A DNA stretch of 55,129 nt from a virus. The position numbers were made by a program, and so were the translations under genes. The stretch is from positions 1 to 55,129 of the IMG/VR virus record IMGVR_UViG_3300005618_000021. The stretch is one strand, 5' to 3'. This document shows positions 48,272 through 55,129 of this stretch, one piece after another (the first letter of the stretch is position 1; each line of letters opens with the position of its first letter). Under the pieces are notes generated by a model. The model saw only the letters and a list, made by a program, of their open reading frames with translations, did not search any database and was not told the origin of the DNA.

Positions 48272-48435
48272 GTCTGAGCCTTCGCTTCGAGACGCAGCCA
48301 GTACAGCGTCAGGGCTGTTGCCCAGTAGTGCCGGAGCGCGGATTGGCGGCGAATCCGCTGGCAGGACCAGCACCGCCGTACGTTGTCCGGCTCGTCCTTG
48401 TCGAGTGGCGCCGAGCAGCCGTTGCACACGCGCAT
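48268..48435 (-). CDS. 55-residue zinc-ribbon micro-protein
   Basis: Begins MRVCNGCSAPLDKDEP and continues VRRCWSCQRIRRQSALRHYW, ending EAKAQT. Two Cys-x2-Cys pairs imply a zinc ribbon. ATG 48435 shares one base with the upstream stop and its own stop overlaps the next ATG (ATGA). A short reading frame found by hand, well supported by coupling. Confidence 0.6.
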   Translation of the reverse strand: MRVCNGCSAPLDKDEPDNVRRCWSCQRIRRQSALRHYWATALTLYWLRLEAKAQT

Positions 48436-48800
48436 CAGGCCGCGCTCTCCTGTGCATCAGCCTCAGCGATCGCTGACCCGCACCAGGGGCATGGCGTCCC
48501 ACGGATCACTTCGACCTGTTCGACGCCGACAATGTGCTTATGGCCAGTGCTACATTCCAAAACAACTTGGCCGCTATAGACTGCCAATTTGGCATGACCG
48601 ACTTGAACACCCCTATTCCGAAGCGTCTTCTCGCTGATCGGCAGCATTGGACGGAACACGACCTGCTTGGGTGCTGCTGGTCGACTATGTCGGCGCTTGT
48701 CCTCCCGCTCTATGTTGAGGTCGAGCGTGCAGGCTCGGCAGATGCGCTGGAACCCGGTGATGCGCATGTAGCAACCTGTTGTTGGACACTTCGGCATCAC
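48435..48800 (-). CDS. Zinc-binding unknown protein
   Basis: 121 residues. N-terminal PKCPTTGCYMRITGFQRICRACTLD and C-terminal VVLECSTGHKHIVGVEQVEVIRGTPCPWCGS each carry Cys pairs. GTG 48800 overlaps the upstream stop. Likely a two-domain zinc protein; role unknown. Confidence 0.6.
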   Translation of the reverse strand: MMPKCPTTGCYMRITGFQRICRACTLDLNIEREDKRRHSRPAAPKQVVFRPMLPISEKTLRNRGVQVGHAKLAVYSGQVVLECSTGHKHIVGVEQVEVIRGTPCPWCGSAIAEADAQESAA

Positions 48801-49144
48801 CGCTCCTCCAGCGGTTCACTGATCCTGAGTGAGCCCCAGAGCAATCCCTCTGAGGGCACTTCTGTCGGTCCGAAGTCGATTCCGACCATGCGCAGTCGGC
48901 CCAGGCCGTCCACGTACACCTCGACGACCTTGGCGTCATGTCGAGGTACGCGACACCAGTAGTAACCGCGTTTCGTTGGCTTCTCCGTTGTCCACCGTTG
49001 TCGAGGTCGCCAATCAATAACCGTCGATTCCACTTCCATGTCCAGCTCCGCGGCCTGTCGGCGAATCCGCGGCGGTCTCTGCCATTCGTCATCGGCTAGT
49101 TCGATGTCCGTCGACCAGCCCATAAACCTGCGCAGATTGATCAC
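48797..49144 (-). CDS. Unknown phage protein with GYYWCR motif
   Basis: 115 residues from GTG 49144, overlapping the transglycosylase stop (GTGA). KPTKRGYYWCRVPRHDAKVVEVYVDG...LLWGSL resembles the short phage domain that reads PxxxGWYWW and ends in W. The N-terminal half is charged. Function unknown. Confidence 0.6.
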   Translation of the reverse strand: MINLRRFMGWSTDIELADDEWQRPPRIRRQAAELDMEVESTVIDWRPRQRWTTEKPTKRGYYWCRVPRHDAKVVEVYVDGLGRLRMVGIDFGPTEVPSEGLLWGSLRISEPLEER

Positions 49145-49503
49145 CGCGCACAACTCCACGCCGACGCTCGGCCATAACTGATCTCTTGCGCGAGATACCG
49201 GACACTTTGATACGGGCTGAACGGATCGTCGTAGCCGAGCGAAAAGAAGTGCAGAAGCCTGCCACGCGGATGGAGCTGGACCGGCCCGAGTTCGCCCTGG
49301 CGCCCAACGCTGTAGGGGTCGTAGGTGCCGCCGGTTTCACAACGCACAATGCGCAGCAGGAACGCACGCGAGACGCCCTGCTCGACGCTGTACTGGTCGA
49401 TGGCGTCGAGGGTGTCCTGCGCCGTGTAGCCTTCCTGCGCGTGCGCTGGGCGTGCCCACAGCAACGCCAGCAGGAACGCTGTGACGAGGAGCAGGGCTTT
49501 CAT
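49141..49503 (-). CDS. Secreted lytic transglycosylase-like protein
   Basis: 120 residues from ATG 49503. A signal peptide (KALLLVTAFLLALLWARPAHAQ) is followed by a compact SLT-like domain: FLLRIVRCETGGTYDPYSVGRQGELGPVQLHPRG carries the catalytic Glu and the G-x-x-G-P-x-Q motif. Overlaps the methyltransferase stop (ATGA). Lies in the early operon, not near lysis, so it may act on the cell wall during lysogeny or entry. Confidence 0.75.
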   Translation of the reverse strand: MKALLLVTAFLLALLWARPAHAQEGYTAQDTLDAIDQYSVEQGVSRAFLLRIVRCETGGTYDPYSVGRQGELGPVQLHPRGRLLHFFSLGYDDPFSPYQSVRYLAQEISYGRASAWSCAR

Positions 49504-50076
49504 GCGGCCTGATCCTCGAGGACTGCGCCCCACTGGTCGGCCATCGCGGCAGCAACCAGGGGGAACGTGCGCGCGCGGTAGCCCCATACGCCGGCGCCAA
49601 CCGGTGTTCGATTGCACCCACGGCGTGGCGCCGGGGTGGACCGTAGTCGCCATGAGTGGCGGTACGCCGCGGAACCATAGCCACGTTCGCTTTGTGAACC
49701 GTTCTCCGAAGTACCAGGGCTCGATCACTTGGTCGGGCGGGCGCCACCACGGCTTGAGTAGTCCGATGGGGTTCTCGATCACCACGCGCGGTACCGGCGC
49801 GTTCCACAGTGCCAACACGAAGCCCAAGGCTTCGCGTGCCTTCTCCATGCGCTCAGGCGTTCGCCAGCGCGCTCCAGCGCGGCTCAAGTACGTACAGGGC
49901 GGGTGAGCGATCATCAGATCCCAACCTTGATCGAGCACCTCGAGCACATCGCCCTGGATGTGGTATTGCGGGTCGCCCTCGGTGGGCAGGAGATCGCACG
50001 ACCATGCGTCATGCCCGCGTGCCCGGAAGGGATCTCTGACGACACTACTGAACTCGCAGGCCACCAAAATCCTCAC
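49500..50076 (-). pseudogene. Cytosine-C5 DNA methyltransferase-like, frameshifted near its end
   Basis: Family start MRILVACEFSSVVRDPFRARGHDAWSCDLLP and catalytic IAHPPCTYLSRAG (PPC) are intact, as is VVIENPIGLLKPWWR. After SNTGWRRRMG the frame drifts into unrelated sequence and then fuses into the transglycosylase frame; shifting past one G of the run at 49582-49585 restores GYRARTFPLVAAAMADQWG and a stop that overlaps the next ATG. Restored length is about 191 residues. A homopolymer error, a phase-variable tract or a real mutation are all possible. Confidence 0.75.
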
Positions 50077-50435
50077 GCCAGCGCCCTCAGCGTGATCTCG
50101 GTCCGCGGCGTATCGCTGTAGTGGTGCAGTCGCACATGCGCGTCCTGCACCAGCGAGTCGTCCTCGTAGGCGATGCCGTTGAGCGCGTCACTGACGAGCT
50201 TTCCGAAATTGTCCCAGTCGCCTCTGCCCTTCCCCTTGATGTAGCAGTCAATCTCGAGCGCGCAATCTACGCTCAGCGGACGCAGATGTGGGTACGTCTT
50301 CTTCAGGTAGCCGATGACCCGCACCTCAGCCTCAGCCGTTCTGTACGGCGTGTACGTGTGCCCATGTGGCGCCAGCCGCGGCCTGCCCTTGGGTACGGGC
50401 TGGCCAGGGACAACAAAGGCAATGGCGGAAGTCAC
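50073..50435 (-). CDS. rusA: RusA-family Holliday junction resolvase
   Basis: 120 residues. FVVPGQPVPKGRPRLAPHGHTYTPYRTAEAE at the start and KGRGDWDNFGKLVSDALNGIAYEDDSLVQD, with three catalytic Asp residues, are the RusA pattern. RusA resolves recombination intermediates before packaging. Overlaps the Gp157-like gene and methyltransferase by four bases each. Confidence 0.9.
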   Translation of the reverse strand: MTSAIAFVVPGQPVPKGRPRLAPHGHTYTPYRTAEAEVRVIGYLKKTYPHLRPLSVDCALEIDCYIKGKGRGDWDNFGKLVSDALNGIAYEDDSLVQDAHVRLHHYSDTPRTEITLRALA

Positions 50436-50983
50436 TGGAGGCGTAAACCTTCCCGCTGCGACACGGTCATTCCGGGGATCACTTCGCCCGTGGCCTTGAA
50501 GTGCGCTATCGCGTCCCGGACCTTGATGTGTGTTTCGGTCCGAATCTCGACGAACTCGGGCGGGACCGCTGCCTCGTCGTAGATTTCCGCGCTTGGCGGA
50601 TTCAATTGGCGCCGGACCGAGAACTGCTGCGTTTCGATGCGCTGCTGACCAGTCCTCTGCATGTGCTCGAGGAGGCGTTCCTTGAGCCGCTGCACGGCGT
50701 GCTCCGGCACTTTGGCCCGATCGGCCATGCGTTTCGCCGCCGCCTTCCTGCCCTCAGCTAGCCACTTCAGCGACTCGATCACGGCGAGGTACGCCTCAAC
50801 CTTGTCCTGCACGAGCAGTTCGGTCAGGTCGATCTCGGCCAGCACGCGTGCCTGCTCTTCGGGCGTCTCCGCGCTATCGAGCGCCGACATCAGCGCTTCC
50901 GAGTACGAGTCGAGGTCGTACAGGGTGCTGGCGTGTCTCGCCACGTCCATGAAGGCGCGCGAGGCGTTGTCGAGGGCGGTCAC
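50432..50983 (-). CDS. Siphovirus Gp157-like protein
   Basis: 183 residues from GTG 50983 (GTGA overlap). TLYDLDSYSEALMSALDSAETPEEQARVLAEIDLTELLVQDKVEAYLAVIESLKWLAEGRKAAAKRMADRAKVPEHAVQRLKERLLEHM is the Gp157 helical core; IETQQFSVRRQLNPPSAEIYDEAAVPPEF is its beta tail. Family members are linked to phage recombination or resistance functions. Confidence 0.88.
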   Translation of the reverse strand: MTALDNASRAFMDVARHASTLYDLDSYSEALMSALDSAETPEEQARVLAEIDLTELLVQDKVEAYLAVIESLKWLAEGRKAAAKRMADRAKVPEHAVQRLKERLLEHMQRTGQQRIETQQFSVRRQLNPPSAEIYDEAAVPPEFVEIRTETHIKVRDAIAHFKATGEVIPGMTVSQREGLRLQ

Positions 50984-51345
50984 TGCTCCAACTCCTTGGC
51001 CATGGCGCACCACGACCACACGACCAGGCCAAACAGCAGGTAGACGGCGATGGCGGCTGGGGTGGTGGTCCCTTCGGCCTTAGCGATGGCCTTGCGAATA
51101 AGCGCAACGGGACGCATCGCTTCAGGCGGGTGTTCTGCTACCAGCACTTCGAAGTACTCCAATGTCGCCCTGAGCGCCTCGTACATCTCCGGTGCGGCCG
51201 CGATCAGGGAGGCGTCGGCTTCAGTCGTCCAAACGTCGGCTATCCACGTTGGCTCATCCGTTGCAGCCCACACCTGCCACGTGTCGGCGGTCGGTCCGCT
51301 GTCTACTCGCCACGGTCCAGGGGTCCACCTAGGCTGCGAGGACAT
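50980..51345 (-). CDS. Ead/Ea22-like protein with C-terminal hydrophobic helix
   Basis: 121 residues from ATG 51345 with AAAGGAAG upstream. TPGPWRVDSGP and DASLIAAAPEMYEALRATLEYFE are the standard signature of short early phage proteins in this family. The end (AAIAVYLLFGLVVWSWCAM) is an unusual added membrane helix. Function unknown. Confidence 0.7.
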   Translation of the reverse strand: MSSQPRWTPGPWRVDSGPTADTWQVWAATDEPTWIADVWTTEADASLIAAAPEMYEALRATLEYFEVLVAEHPPEAMRPVALIRKAIAKAEGTTTPAAIAVYLLFGLVVWSWCAMAKELEQ

Positions 51346-51826
51346 CGGACTTCCTTTCGTTGCAGTCAGCGCAGGCGAGGACGATGTTGGTTGCGGTGTG
51401 CTGACCTCCGCGTGCTCGCGGTACCCGATGGTCGAAGCCACGCGGATCGTGAGGATTCAGGCGGACGCACCTCACCAGTGCATTGCAGTAGTGGCAACGG
51501 CCCTGTGCCGCATGGAGAATCGCGGCTAGTTGTTCGCGAGTAACGTCACCACTAGCTAGCCATTCGATCCTGCGTCGCCATGCCATCTGGGTTGTTTGCG
51601 GGTTCCGTGCACGGCGTTCGCGCTTGTGACGCACCATGCGGGCACGCCCGGCTGGCGTCTTTTCCATGCGTCTCTTCAAGTTGCGAGCGGCGTCAGGATT
51701 CTCCGCTCGCCATTTGCGCGTTGCTAAGGCTGCACATGGCAAACAACGAGCCTTGCCATTGACCTGGCCCGACCAGCCGCAGCGCTGGCAGACGTAGGAG
51801 ATCGGCCCCGGTGTATGCCCGCTCAT
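51329..51826 (-). CDS. HNH endonuclease
   Basis: 165 residues from ATG 51826 (ATGA overlap). N-terminal YVCQRCGWSGQVNGKARCLPCAALATRKWR is a zinc knuckle plus basic helix; RCHYCNALV...FDHRVPRARGGQHTATNIVLACADCNERKSD is the full HNH motif with two Cys pairs. It may nick DNA in replication or packaging, or be mobile. Unlike the other nucleases it is coupled within the operon and has no masking hairpin. Confidence 0.85.
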   Translation of the reverse strand: MSGHTPGPISYVCQRCGWSGQVNGKARCLPCAALATRKWRAENPDAARNLKRRMEKTPAGRARMVRHKRERRARNPQTTQMAWRRRIEWLASGDVTREQLAAILHAAQGRCHYCNALVRCVRLNPHDPRGFDHRVPRARGGQHTATNIVLACADCNERKSDVLAA

Positions 51827-52098
51827 AGAGCCCACGACCACGGGCCTCGGCTCCCGACGCAGTGCTCACGCACCGGCCGAACGCCGTAGTAGTTCGTATC
51901 CGCTACCGGCGCGTCTGGTTCGAACTCTCCTTCCGCAATCTTCTCGACGATGGTCAGGTCGTCACGGGCCTGCTGGAGTTGTCGGCGTGCGATGTCGTAG
52001 CGGATCTGCGCCAGCGTGAGCGTGGACTGCCAGTACGGCATCTCGTCCTGGGCCTGCTGCGGCGTGCTGGGCAAAGAGGGCTTCTCTGCGAGGCTCAT
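51823..52098 (-). CDS. Small helical early protein
   Basis: 91 residues. PSTPQQAQDEMPYWQSTLTLAQIRYDIARRQLQQARDDLTIVEKIAEGEFEPDA forms two helices with a charged link. Coupled on both sides. No family recognised. Confidence 0.6.
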   Translation of the reverse strand: MSLAEKPSLPSTPQQAQDEMPYWQSTLTLAQIRYDIARRQLQQARDDLTIVEKIAEGEFEPDAPVADTNYYGVRPVREHCVGSRGPWSWAL

Positions 52099-52331
52099 GG
52101 CTCGGAGTCCTCAGAGTCCTGCTCTGGTTCGCCCACAGTGGGCGTCGGAAGGCTCGGTACATCGGGGAGGGTGAGTTCTGCGCCTTCGTAAATGCGCCCC
52201 CAGCCTTGTGGAATGTGAACAGTGATCAGATAAGCGACTTCGTCCCACTGAAGAGCAGGGCGCCGCCGATTGACCCGACAATCACCCCGGCCGTTCACGA
52301 TGAGATAGACGCTGACGCTCTTGCTGATCAC
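52095..52331 (-). CDS. Small unknown early protein
   Basis: 78 residues from GTG 52331, chosen because GTGA overlaps the upstream stop; an upstream ATG at 52352 would lie deep in the neighbour. VSVYLIVNGRGDCRVNRRRPALQWDEVAYLITVHIPQGWG is a beta-rich domain, then an acidic Pro-rich tail. Function unknown. Confidence 0.6.
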   Translation of the reverse strand: MISKSVSVYLIVNGRGDCRVNRRRPALQWDEVAYLITVHIPQGWGRIYEGAELTLPDVPSLPTPTVGEPEQDSEDSEP

Positions 52332-52588
52332 GGCTCGCGTCCTTCGCTGCATGCCCGGCACAACTTCCATGCGATCGGGCAGGTGATCCGCATGTGGTCA
52401 TCCATCAACTGGCGGTTCGTGCGCGGCTTCCAGCATTTGCCCAGGTCGAGCGAGCCGAACTGCTCCTCGTGGCCGCAGATGAACCGCAATCGGATCAACT
52501 GCATCTTGTTTCCCGCGCTGTCGAAGTGCGGGTACTTGTTCACCAGCACCGCTGGCTTCGCTAGAATGTTCGTGCTCGATTGGCTCAT
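52328..52588 (-). CDS. Small protein with Cys/His pattern
   Basis: 86 residues. IRLRFICGHEEQFGSLDLGKCW and ITCPIAWKLCRACSEG carry a CGH and Cys-x2-Cys motif consistent with a zinc ribbon that also appears in bacterial short proteins. Upstream, 94 bases have no clear gene. Function unknown. Confidence 0.6.
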   Translation of the reverse strand: MSQSSTNILAKPAVLVNKYPHFDSAGNKMQLIRLRFICGHEEQFGSLDLGKCWKPRTNRQLMDDHMRITCPIAWKLCRACSEGREP

Positions 52589-52681
52589 CGAAGGTGTGCC
52601 TTTCGGGGAGAGCCGTTCCGTTCACGCGGGGCGGCTTCTCTATGTGGCCCGTCAACACGGCGGGCGAGCGGTCGCCTTTAT

Positions 52682-52948
52682 CTAGGCGGCGGCTTCGTCG
52701 TTCAGCGTAGTGATCGCGTCGTTTCTTTTACGGGAATCGACGGGCACGAACAGACGCTCGAACGGCAGATCGGGGAAAGCGGCCATGATGGCGTGGATGG
52801 TCTTGCCGCTGATGGTGTCGTACTCGCCCGTTTCCAGGTTGTGGATGGTGCTTCGACTGAGGCCGGTCCGCCGCGCGAGCTCTCCTCTCGACCAGCCTCG
52901 TGCGAACGCCGCTTCAACAGCGGTGCTCCTCATTGGCATGAGCCGCAT
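52682..52948 (-). CDS. XRE-family regulator, Cro-like candidate
   Basis: 88 residues from ATG 52948, preceded by AAAAGGTGAG; GTG 52957 is in frame just upstream. EAAFARGWSRGELARRTGLSRSTIHNLETGEYDTISGKTIHAIMAAF is a full helix-turn-helix. The last 25 residues are acidic. Leftward early position, opposite to the repressor across the operator, suits a Cro or early-gene regulator. Confidence 0.8.
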   Translation of the reverse strand: MRLMPMRSTAVEAAFARGWSRGELARRTGLSRSTIHNLETGEYDTISGKTIHAIMAAFPDLPFERLFVPVDSRKRNDAITTLNDEAAA

Positions 52949-52949
52949 T

Positions 52950-53180
52950 CTACTCACCTTTTTCAGAGTAGTGCAATCGGATCAGATCATCTTCGTGTTG
53001 CCATCCGCGCTCGCACTCGTCGAGCAGGACATCGTTGAAGTCAGCGCGGTTCTGCCACCCGAGTTGGCGAGCCAGATTGATGTTCGCGGCTTTGATATCG
53101 AGGCCACGTAGGCGCGCACTGCGGCCAATGGTCCATGCGCGCTTCAACTCAGTCCCACGTGCTCCCGTCGATCGTGTCAT
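52950..53180 (-). CDS. Small helical early protein
   Basis: 76 residues from ATG 53180 (ATGA overlap with the micro-gene upstream). TELKRAWTIGRSARLRGLDIKAANINLARQLGWQNRADFNDVLLDECERGWQHEDDL is two helices with a loop. It ends at the ribosome binding site of the XRE gene. Function unknown. Confidence 0.6.
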   Translation of the reverse strand: MTRSTGARGTELKRAWTIGRSARLRGLDIKAANINLARQLGWQNRADFNDVLLDECERGWQHEDDLIRLHYSEKGE

Positions 53181-53344
53181 GCTGCGTCTCCTCGCTTCAT
53201 CGGGTCTGGGTGGTGCTGCTGCGAGCAGTACGCGATGCCGTTGTGCTGTGCTTTTGGCGGGTTCGGGCACTTCCAGCAGTGCGTCGAGCCGAACAGGTGC
53301 CTGCGCGCCTCGGCCCTGGATGCTGAGCGGGTGTACTTTCCCAT
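53177..53344 (-). CDS. 55-residue first leftward gene, Cys/His-rich
   Basis: Begins MGKYTRSASRAEARRHLFG, then THCWKCPNPPKAQHNG and IAYCSQQHH. Three Cys and several His suggest a zinc site. GTAGAGG precedes ATG 53344 and lies 20 bases from the operator repeat, making this the first product of the leftward early transcript. Found by hand. Confidence 0.55.
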   Translation of the reverse strand: MGKYTRSASRAEARRHLFGSTHCWKCPNPPKAQHNGIAYCSQQHHPDPMKRGDAA

Positions 53345-53364
53345 ATCCTCTACTCTACACTACC

Positions 53365-53425
53365 TGCGCAGAATTATGCAAGCCATAACCTAGCCGAATC
53401 CACACATCTTGCATAATTCTGCGCA
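53365..53425. promoter_or_regulatory. Operator-like 18-bp perfect inverted repeat between divergent regulators
   Basis: tgcgcagaattatgcaag (53365-53382) and its exact complement cttgcataattctgcgca (53408-53425) are separated by 25 bases. Each arm contains CATAAT, close to a -10 element, facing outward. It separates the leftward early operon from the rightward repressor gene, so it probably holds both promoters and the repressor's binding sites. No good -35 elements are seen. Confidence 0.75.
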
Positions 53426-53445
53426 TAGGTCTAGGATTGGGCACA

Positions 53446-53907
53446 ATGAGCGCGCTCCAACACTTCTTCGATGCCGAACGCTTGAGACGCGGCTGGTCTG
53501 TGCGTGAGGCCGCCGACCGATCCCAGATCAGCTTATCCAAGGCGTACGCCATCATTCGCGGCGACGACAACGTTGAGTTCGAGACGTTCGAGAGCATCGC
53601 CGCCGCCTTTGGCATGACCCCGGCCGAGCTGGCCACCGCGATCGGCAAGGGCAACCATGGCGACGACCCCGATGAAGTGCGCATGATCGCTGCCTATCGC
53701 CTGGTGCCCACCGAGAAACGCTTGACCGCGCTCGACATCCTACAAGCGCTCACGCGTGTTAAGCCCCGTCCGGGCGATCCTGCTAAGCCACGCCGCGGCC
53801 GTCCTAATACCCACTCCAGCAGGCCCACATCGGACGACGACGACGCTTTAGCGCGGTGTTACAACCCGGTCAGCCAGGGCCTAATGCGGTCTGTGTCGGC
53901 GGCGTGA
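53446..53907 (+). CDS. XRE-family repressor, CI-like candidate
   Basis: 153 residues from ATG 53446 (AGGA about 10 bases upstream). QHFFDAERLRRGWSVREAADRSQISLSKAYAIIRGDDNVEFETFESIAAAFGMTPAELATAI is an XRE helix-turn-helix. The centre has EVRMIAAYRLVPTEKRLTALDILQ; the end is basic and disordered and lacks a peptidase domain, so it is not a LexA-type cleaved repressor. Next to the integrase and operator. Confidence 0.82.
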   Translation: MSALQHFFDAERLRRGWSVREAADRSQISLSKAYAIIRGDDNVEFETFESIAAAFGMTPAELATAIGKGNHGDDPDEVRMIAAYRLVPTEKRLTALDILQALTRVKPRPGDPAKPRRGRPNTHSSRPTSDDDDALARCYNPVSQGLMRSVSAA

Positions 53908-53984
53908 TTGTAAACAGCCGCTAATCTCTCGTTGCTCAATCGTGACTGCCTGAGTTCTAGTCAACGACCGTTCGTCTAGTGAAC
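53908..53984. other. Repressor-integrase gap with imperfect dyad
   Basis: About 70 bases. CTAGTCAACGACCGTTCGTCTAG at 53957-53979 has matching CTAG and ACGA/TCGT arms that overlap the integrase GTG. It could be an att core or control site; no proof of either. Confidence 0.3.
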
Positions 53985-55073
53985 AATCTTCCCCCTGCCC
54001 GACCTGCACGTAGGGCACGGCGATCGCACAAAGGGGGAAGCCTTGTGCTACTGGGGAACGCGGTCGAGTGTTTCGTGCTCCTGGCGACGTCGGAGCGGCG
54101 CCTATCAACGGCCACGCTCAGGGTGTACGAAGCGGCATTGGAAAAGGTTCAAGCGTACGCGGAAGCGCAACACCGGCCGAAACTCGAACACCTGACGCCG
54201 AACCTGCTAAGACAGGCCGCGGCGTCCGAGATGACCACGGCCGCACACGGCGCGTTGTGGAAGGGTGGCGAGGTCATGGCGGCACTCATGGTGACGGCCA
54301 CGCGCACGATGGTGCGTCGACTGCACGAGGAGTTTCCTGATCTGCCGCTGCCCGACCTGAACGGGGTGAGAGCGCCACGCGTGCCGCATCGCATCCAGCC
54401 GCGCTTGCAGGATGACGAGTACGTGCGACTAGAAGCAGCCTTGAAGATGCGACTCTTGCGCGATCGTGTACCCCGGTTCCTGATCGCGCGCGACATGGCC
54501 ATCCTGACAGTCTTGGGGAATACAGGGTTGCGAGCTGCCGAGTGCTGCGGCCTGGACGTAGACGACATCGATCTGCGGGAAGGATTGATACAGGTACGCC
54601 GCGGCAAGGGCAGCAAGGCACGTGTGCTGACGGTCCGCGATCCCGAGTCGGACGCACGAGGAGGCGGCGAGGTGGTCAACGCGTTGACGGACTACCTGCG
54701 CTGGCGCGAGCGAACCTTTGCGTTCGTGCCGACGAGTGCTTTGTGGCTGACCATCAAGGGCAACCGGCTCAGGCCCGAAGGGCTACGCTCGGCGTTGCAT
54801 ACATTATGCGACGAGGCAGGCATTGACGGGAACCGACCACCGCATGCGTTTCGACGCGCGTACTTCACCGAGCAGTACCGCGATCAGCCGAACTCGTTGC
54901 CCGTGCTGGTCGAGCGTATGGGCTGGGCAACGGGCGAGATGGCCAAGGTGTATACGCGTGGTGTCGACCTCGAGCTCGCGCGCCGGGTTCCGTTGCCATT
55001 GGCTACGCGCAAGTGGCGCACGGCTGGCAAGGAACCGAAGGTAACTCCATTCCCGAAGCGGGCACACAGTTAA
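53979..55073 (+). CDS. int: Tyrosine-family integrase
   Basis: 364 residues from GTG 53979. A SAM-like N-domain (about 30-120) precedes the catalytic domain. Catalytic residues are in place: Arg185 (NTGLRAAE), Lys213 (GKGSKAR), His289 and Arg292 (PPHAFRRAY), Trp316 in the usual His/Trp position (RMGWATG) and Tyr325 (AKVYTRG). Integrates the phage by site-specific recombination. Convergent with the gene that crosses the ends. Confidence 0.95.
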   Translation: MNNLPPARPARRARRSHKGGSLVLLGNAVECFVLLATSERRLSTATLRVYEAALEKVQAYAEAQHRPKLEHLTPNLLRQAAASEMTTAAHGALWKGGEVMAALMVTATRTMVRRLHEEFPDLPLPDLNGVRAPRVPHRIQPRLQDDEYVRLEAALKMRLLRDRVPRFLIARDMAILTVLGNTGLRAAECCGLDVDDIDLREGLIQVRRGKGSKARVLTVRDPESDARGGGEVVNALTDYLRWRERTFAFVPTSALWLTIKGNRLRPEGLRSALHTLCDEAGIDGNRPPHAFRRAYFTEQYRDQPNSLPVLVERMGWATGEMAKVYTRGVDLELARRVPLPLATRKWRTAGKEPKVTPFPKRAHS

Positions 55074-55076
55074 AGG

Positions 55077-55129
55077 TTAAGGGCCTGCTGTACCAGGCTC
55101 AGGTTCCATCAGGTCGGCCGGGTCGCAGT
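55077..55129 (-). CDS. 3' end of the secreted protein (continues at base 1213-1)
   Basis: If the ends join, the codon split by the junction reads TAC (Tyr) and is followed by CDPADLMEPEPGTAGP and a TAA stop at 55077-55079. The stop lies three bases from the integrase stop, a sensible convergent arrangement. On its own the piece is only 17 codons. Confidence 0.6.
   Translation of the reverse strand, partial: CDPADLMEPEPGTAGP

Noticed and set aside
52640-52680. Hairpin ggcga...tcgcc followed by tttat on the plus strand
   Set aside because: No rightward gene ends here, so a terminator would have nothing to terminate; stem is only five bases.
1-55129. CRISPR array, rRNA, tRNA or insertion sequence
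   Set aside because: No regularly spaced repeats with unique spacers, no rRNA or tRNA structure and no transposase or terminal repeats were seen.

Overview
This window looks like the complete genome of a temperate, siphovirus-like tailed phage. It carries HK97-type head genes (terminase, portal, protease, major capsid protein), a long-tail module with a tape measure of about 900 residues, a lysis module, recombination and replication genes, two XRE-type regulators and a tyrosine integrase. No clear host gene is present. The DNA is visibly GC-rich, uses AGGAGG-type ribosome binding sites and many GTG and TTG starts, and most genes are coupled by ATGA or GTGA overlaps. The host cannot be named from the sequence. 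The ends appear to join: the leftward gene that runs off base 1 continues in frame from base 55129 and stops at 55077, three bases beyond the integrase stop. The contig is therefore probably circular, or circularly permuted.

Layout, in the leftward direction of transcription. 53.4-55.1 kb: a perfect 18-bp inverted repeat separates a rightward XRE repressor and integrase from the leftward early operon. 49.1-53.3 kb: a second XRE protein, small early genes, HNH, Gp157-like and RusA genes, a frameshifted cytosine methyltransferase and a secreted transglycosylase-like protein. 45.3-49.1 kb: zinc-binding small proteins, a putative annealing protein, a DnaG C-terminal fragment, a RepA-like ATPase and an iteron-like repeat cluster that may be the origin. 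41.5-45.3 kb: small genes, then terS and terL. 36.5-41.4 kb: a nucleotide-heptose cassette lying between terL and portal. 29.7-36.3 kb: portal, minor head protein, a glycosyltransferase, prohead protease and capsid. 21.8-28.8 kb: a second glycan island of three glycosyltransferases, two DegT-family enzymes, two methyltransferases and a GNAT acetyltransferase. 2.0-21.7 kb: connector, tail, tape measure, hub, fibres and lysis genes, with one more glycosyltransferase and a GIY-YIG endonuclease among the tail genes.

The most striking feature is this sugar-making capacity, which sits inside the late structural operon. Transaldolase, GmhA-, HddA- and HddC-like enzymes, an epimerase and an SDR would supply an activated heptose. 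PLP enzymes (one with His in place of the catalytic Lys, as in ColD), GNAT and methyltransferases could tailor a sugar, and five glycosyltransferases could attach it. Glycosylation of the virion is the favoured reading; remodelling of the host surface is the alternative. Other notable points are a 698-residue protein made of about fifteen unrecognised 35-43-residue repeats, RBS-masking hairpins in front of two homing endonucleases, and a probable +1 frameshift in the tail assembly chaperone. Four rightward small or endonuclease genes lie inside the leftward operon, and several micro-genes are coupled to their neighbours.
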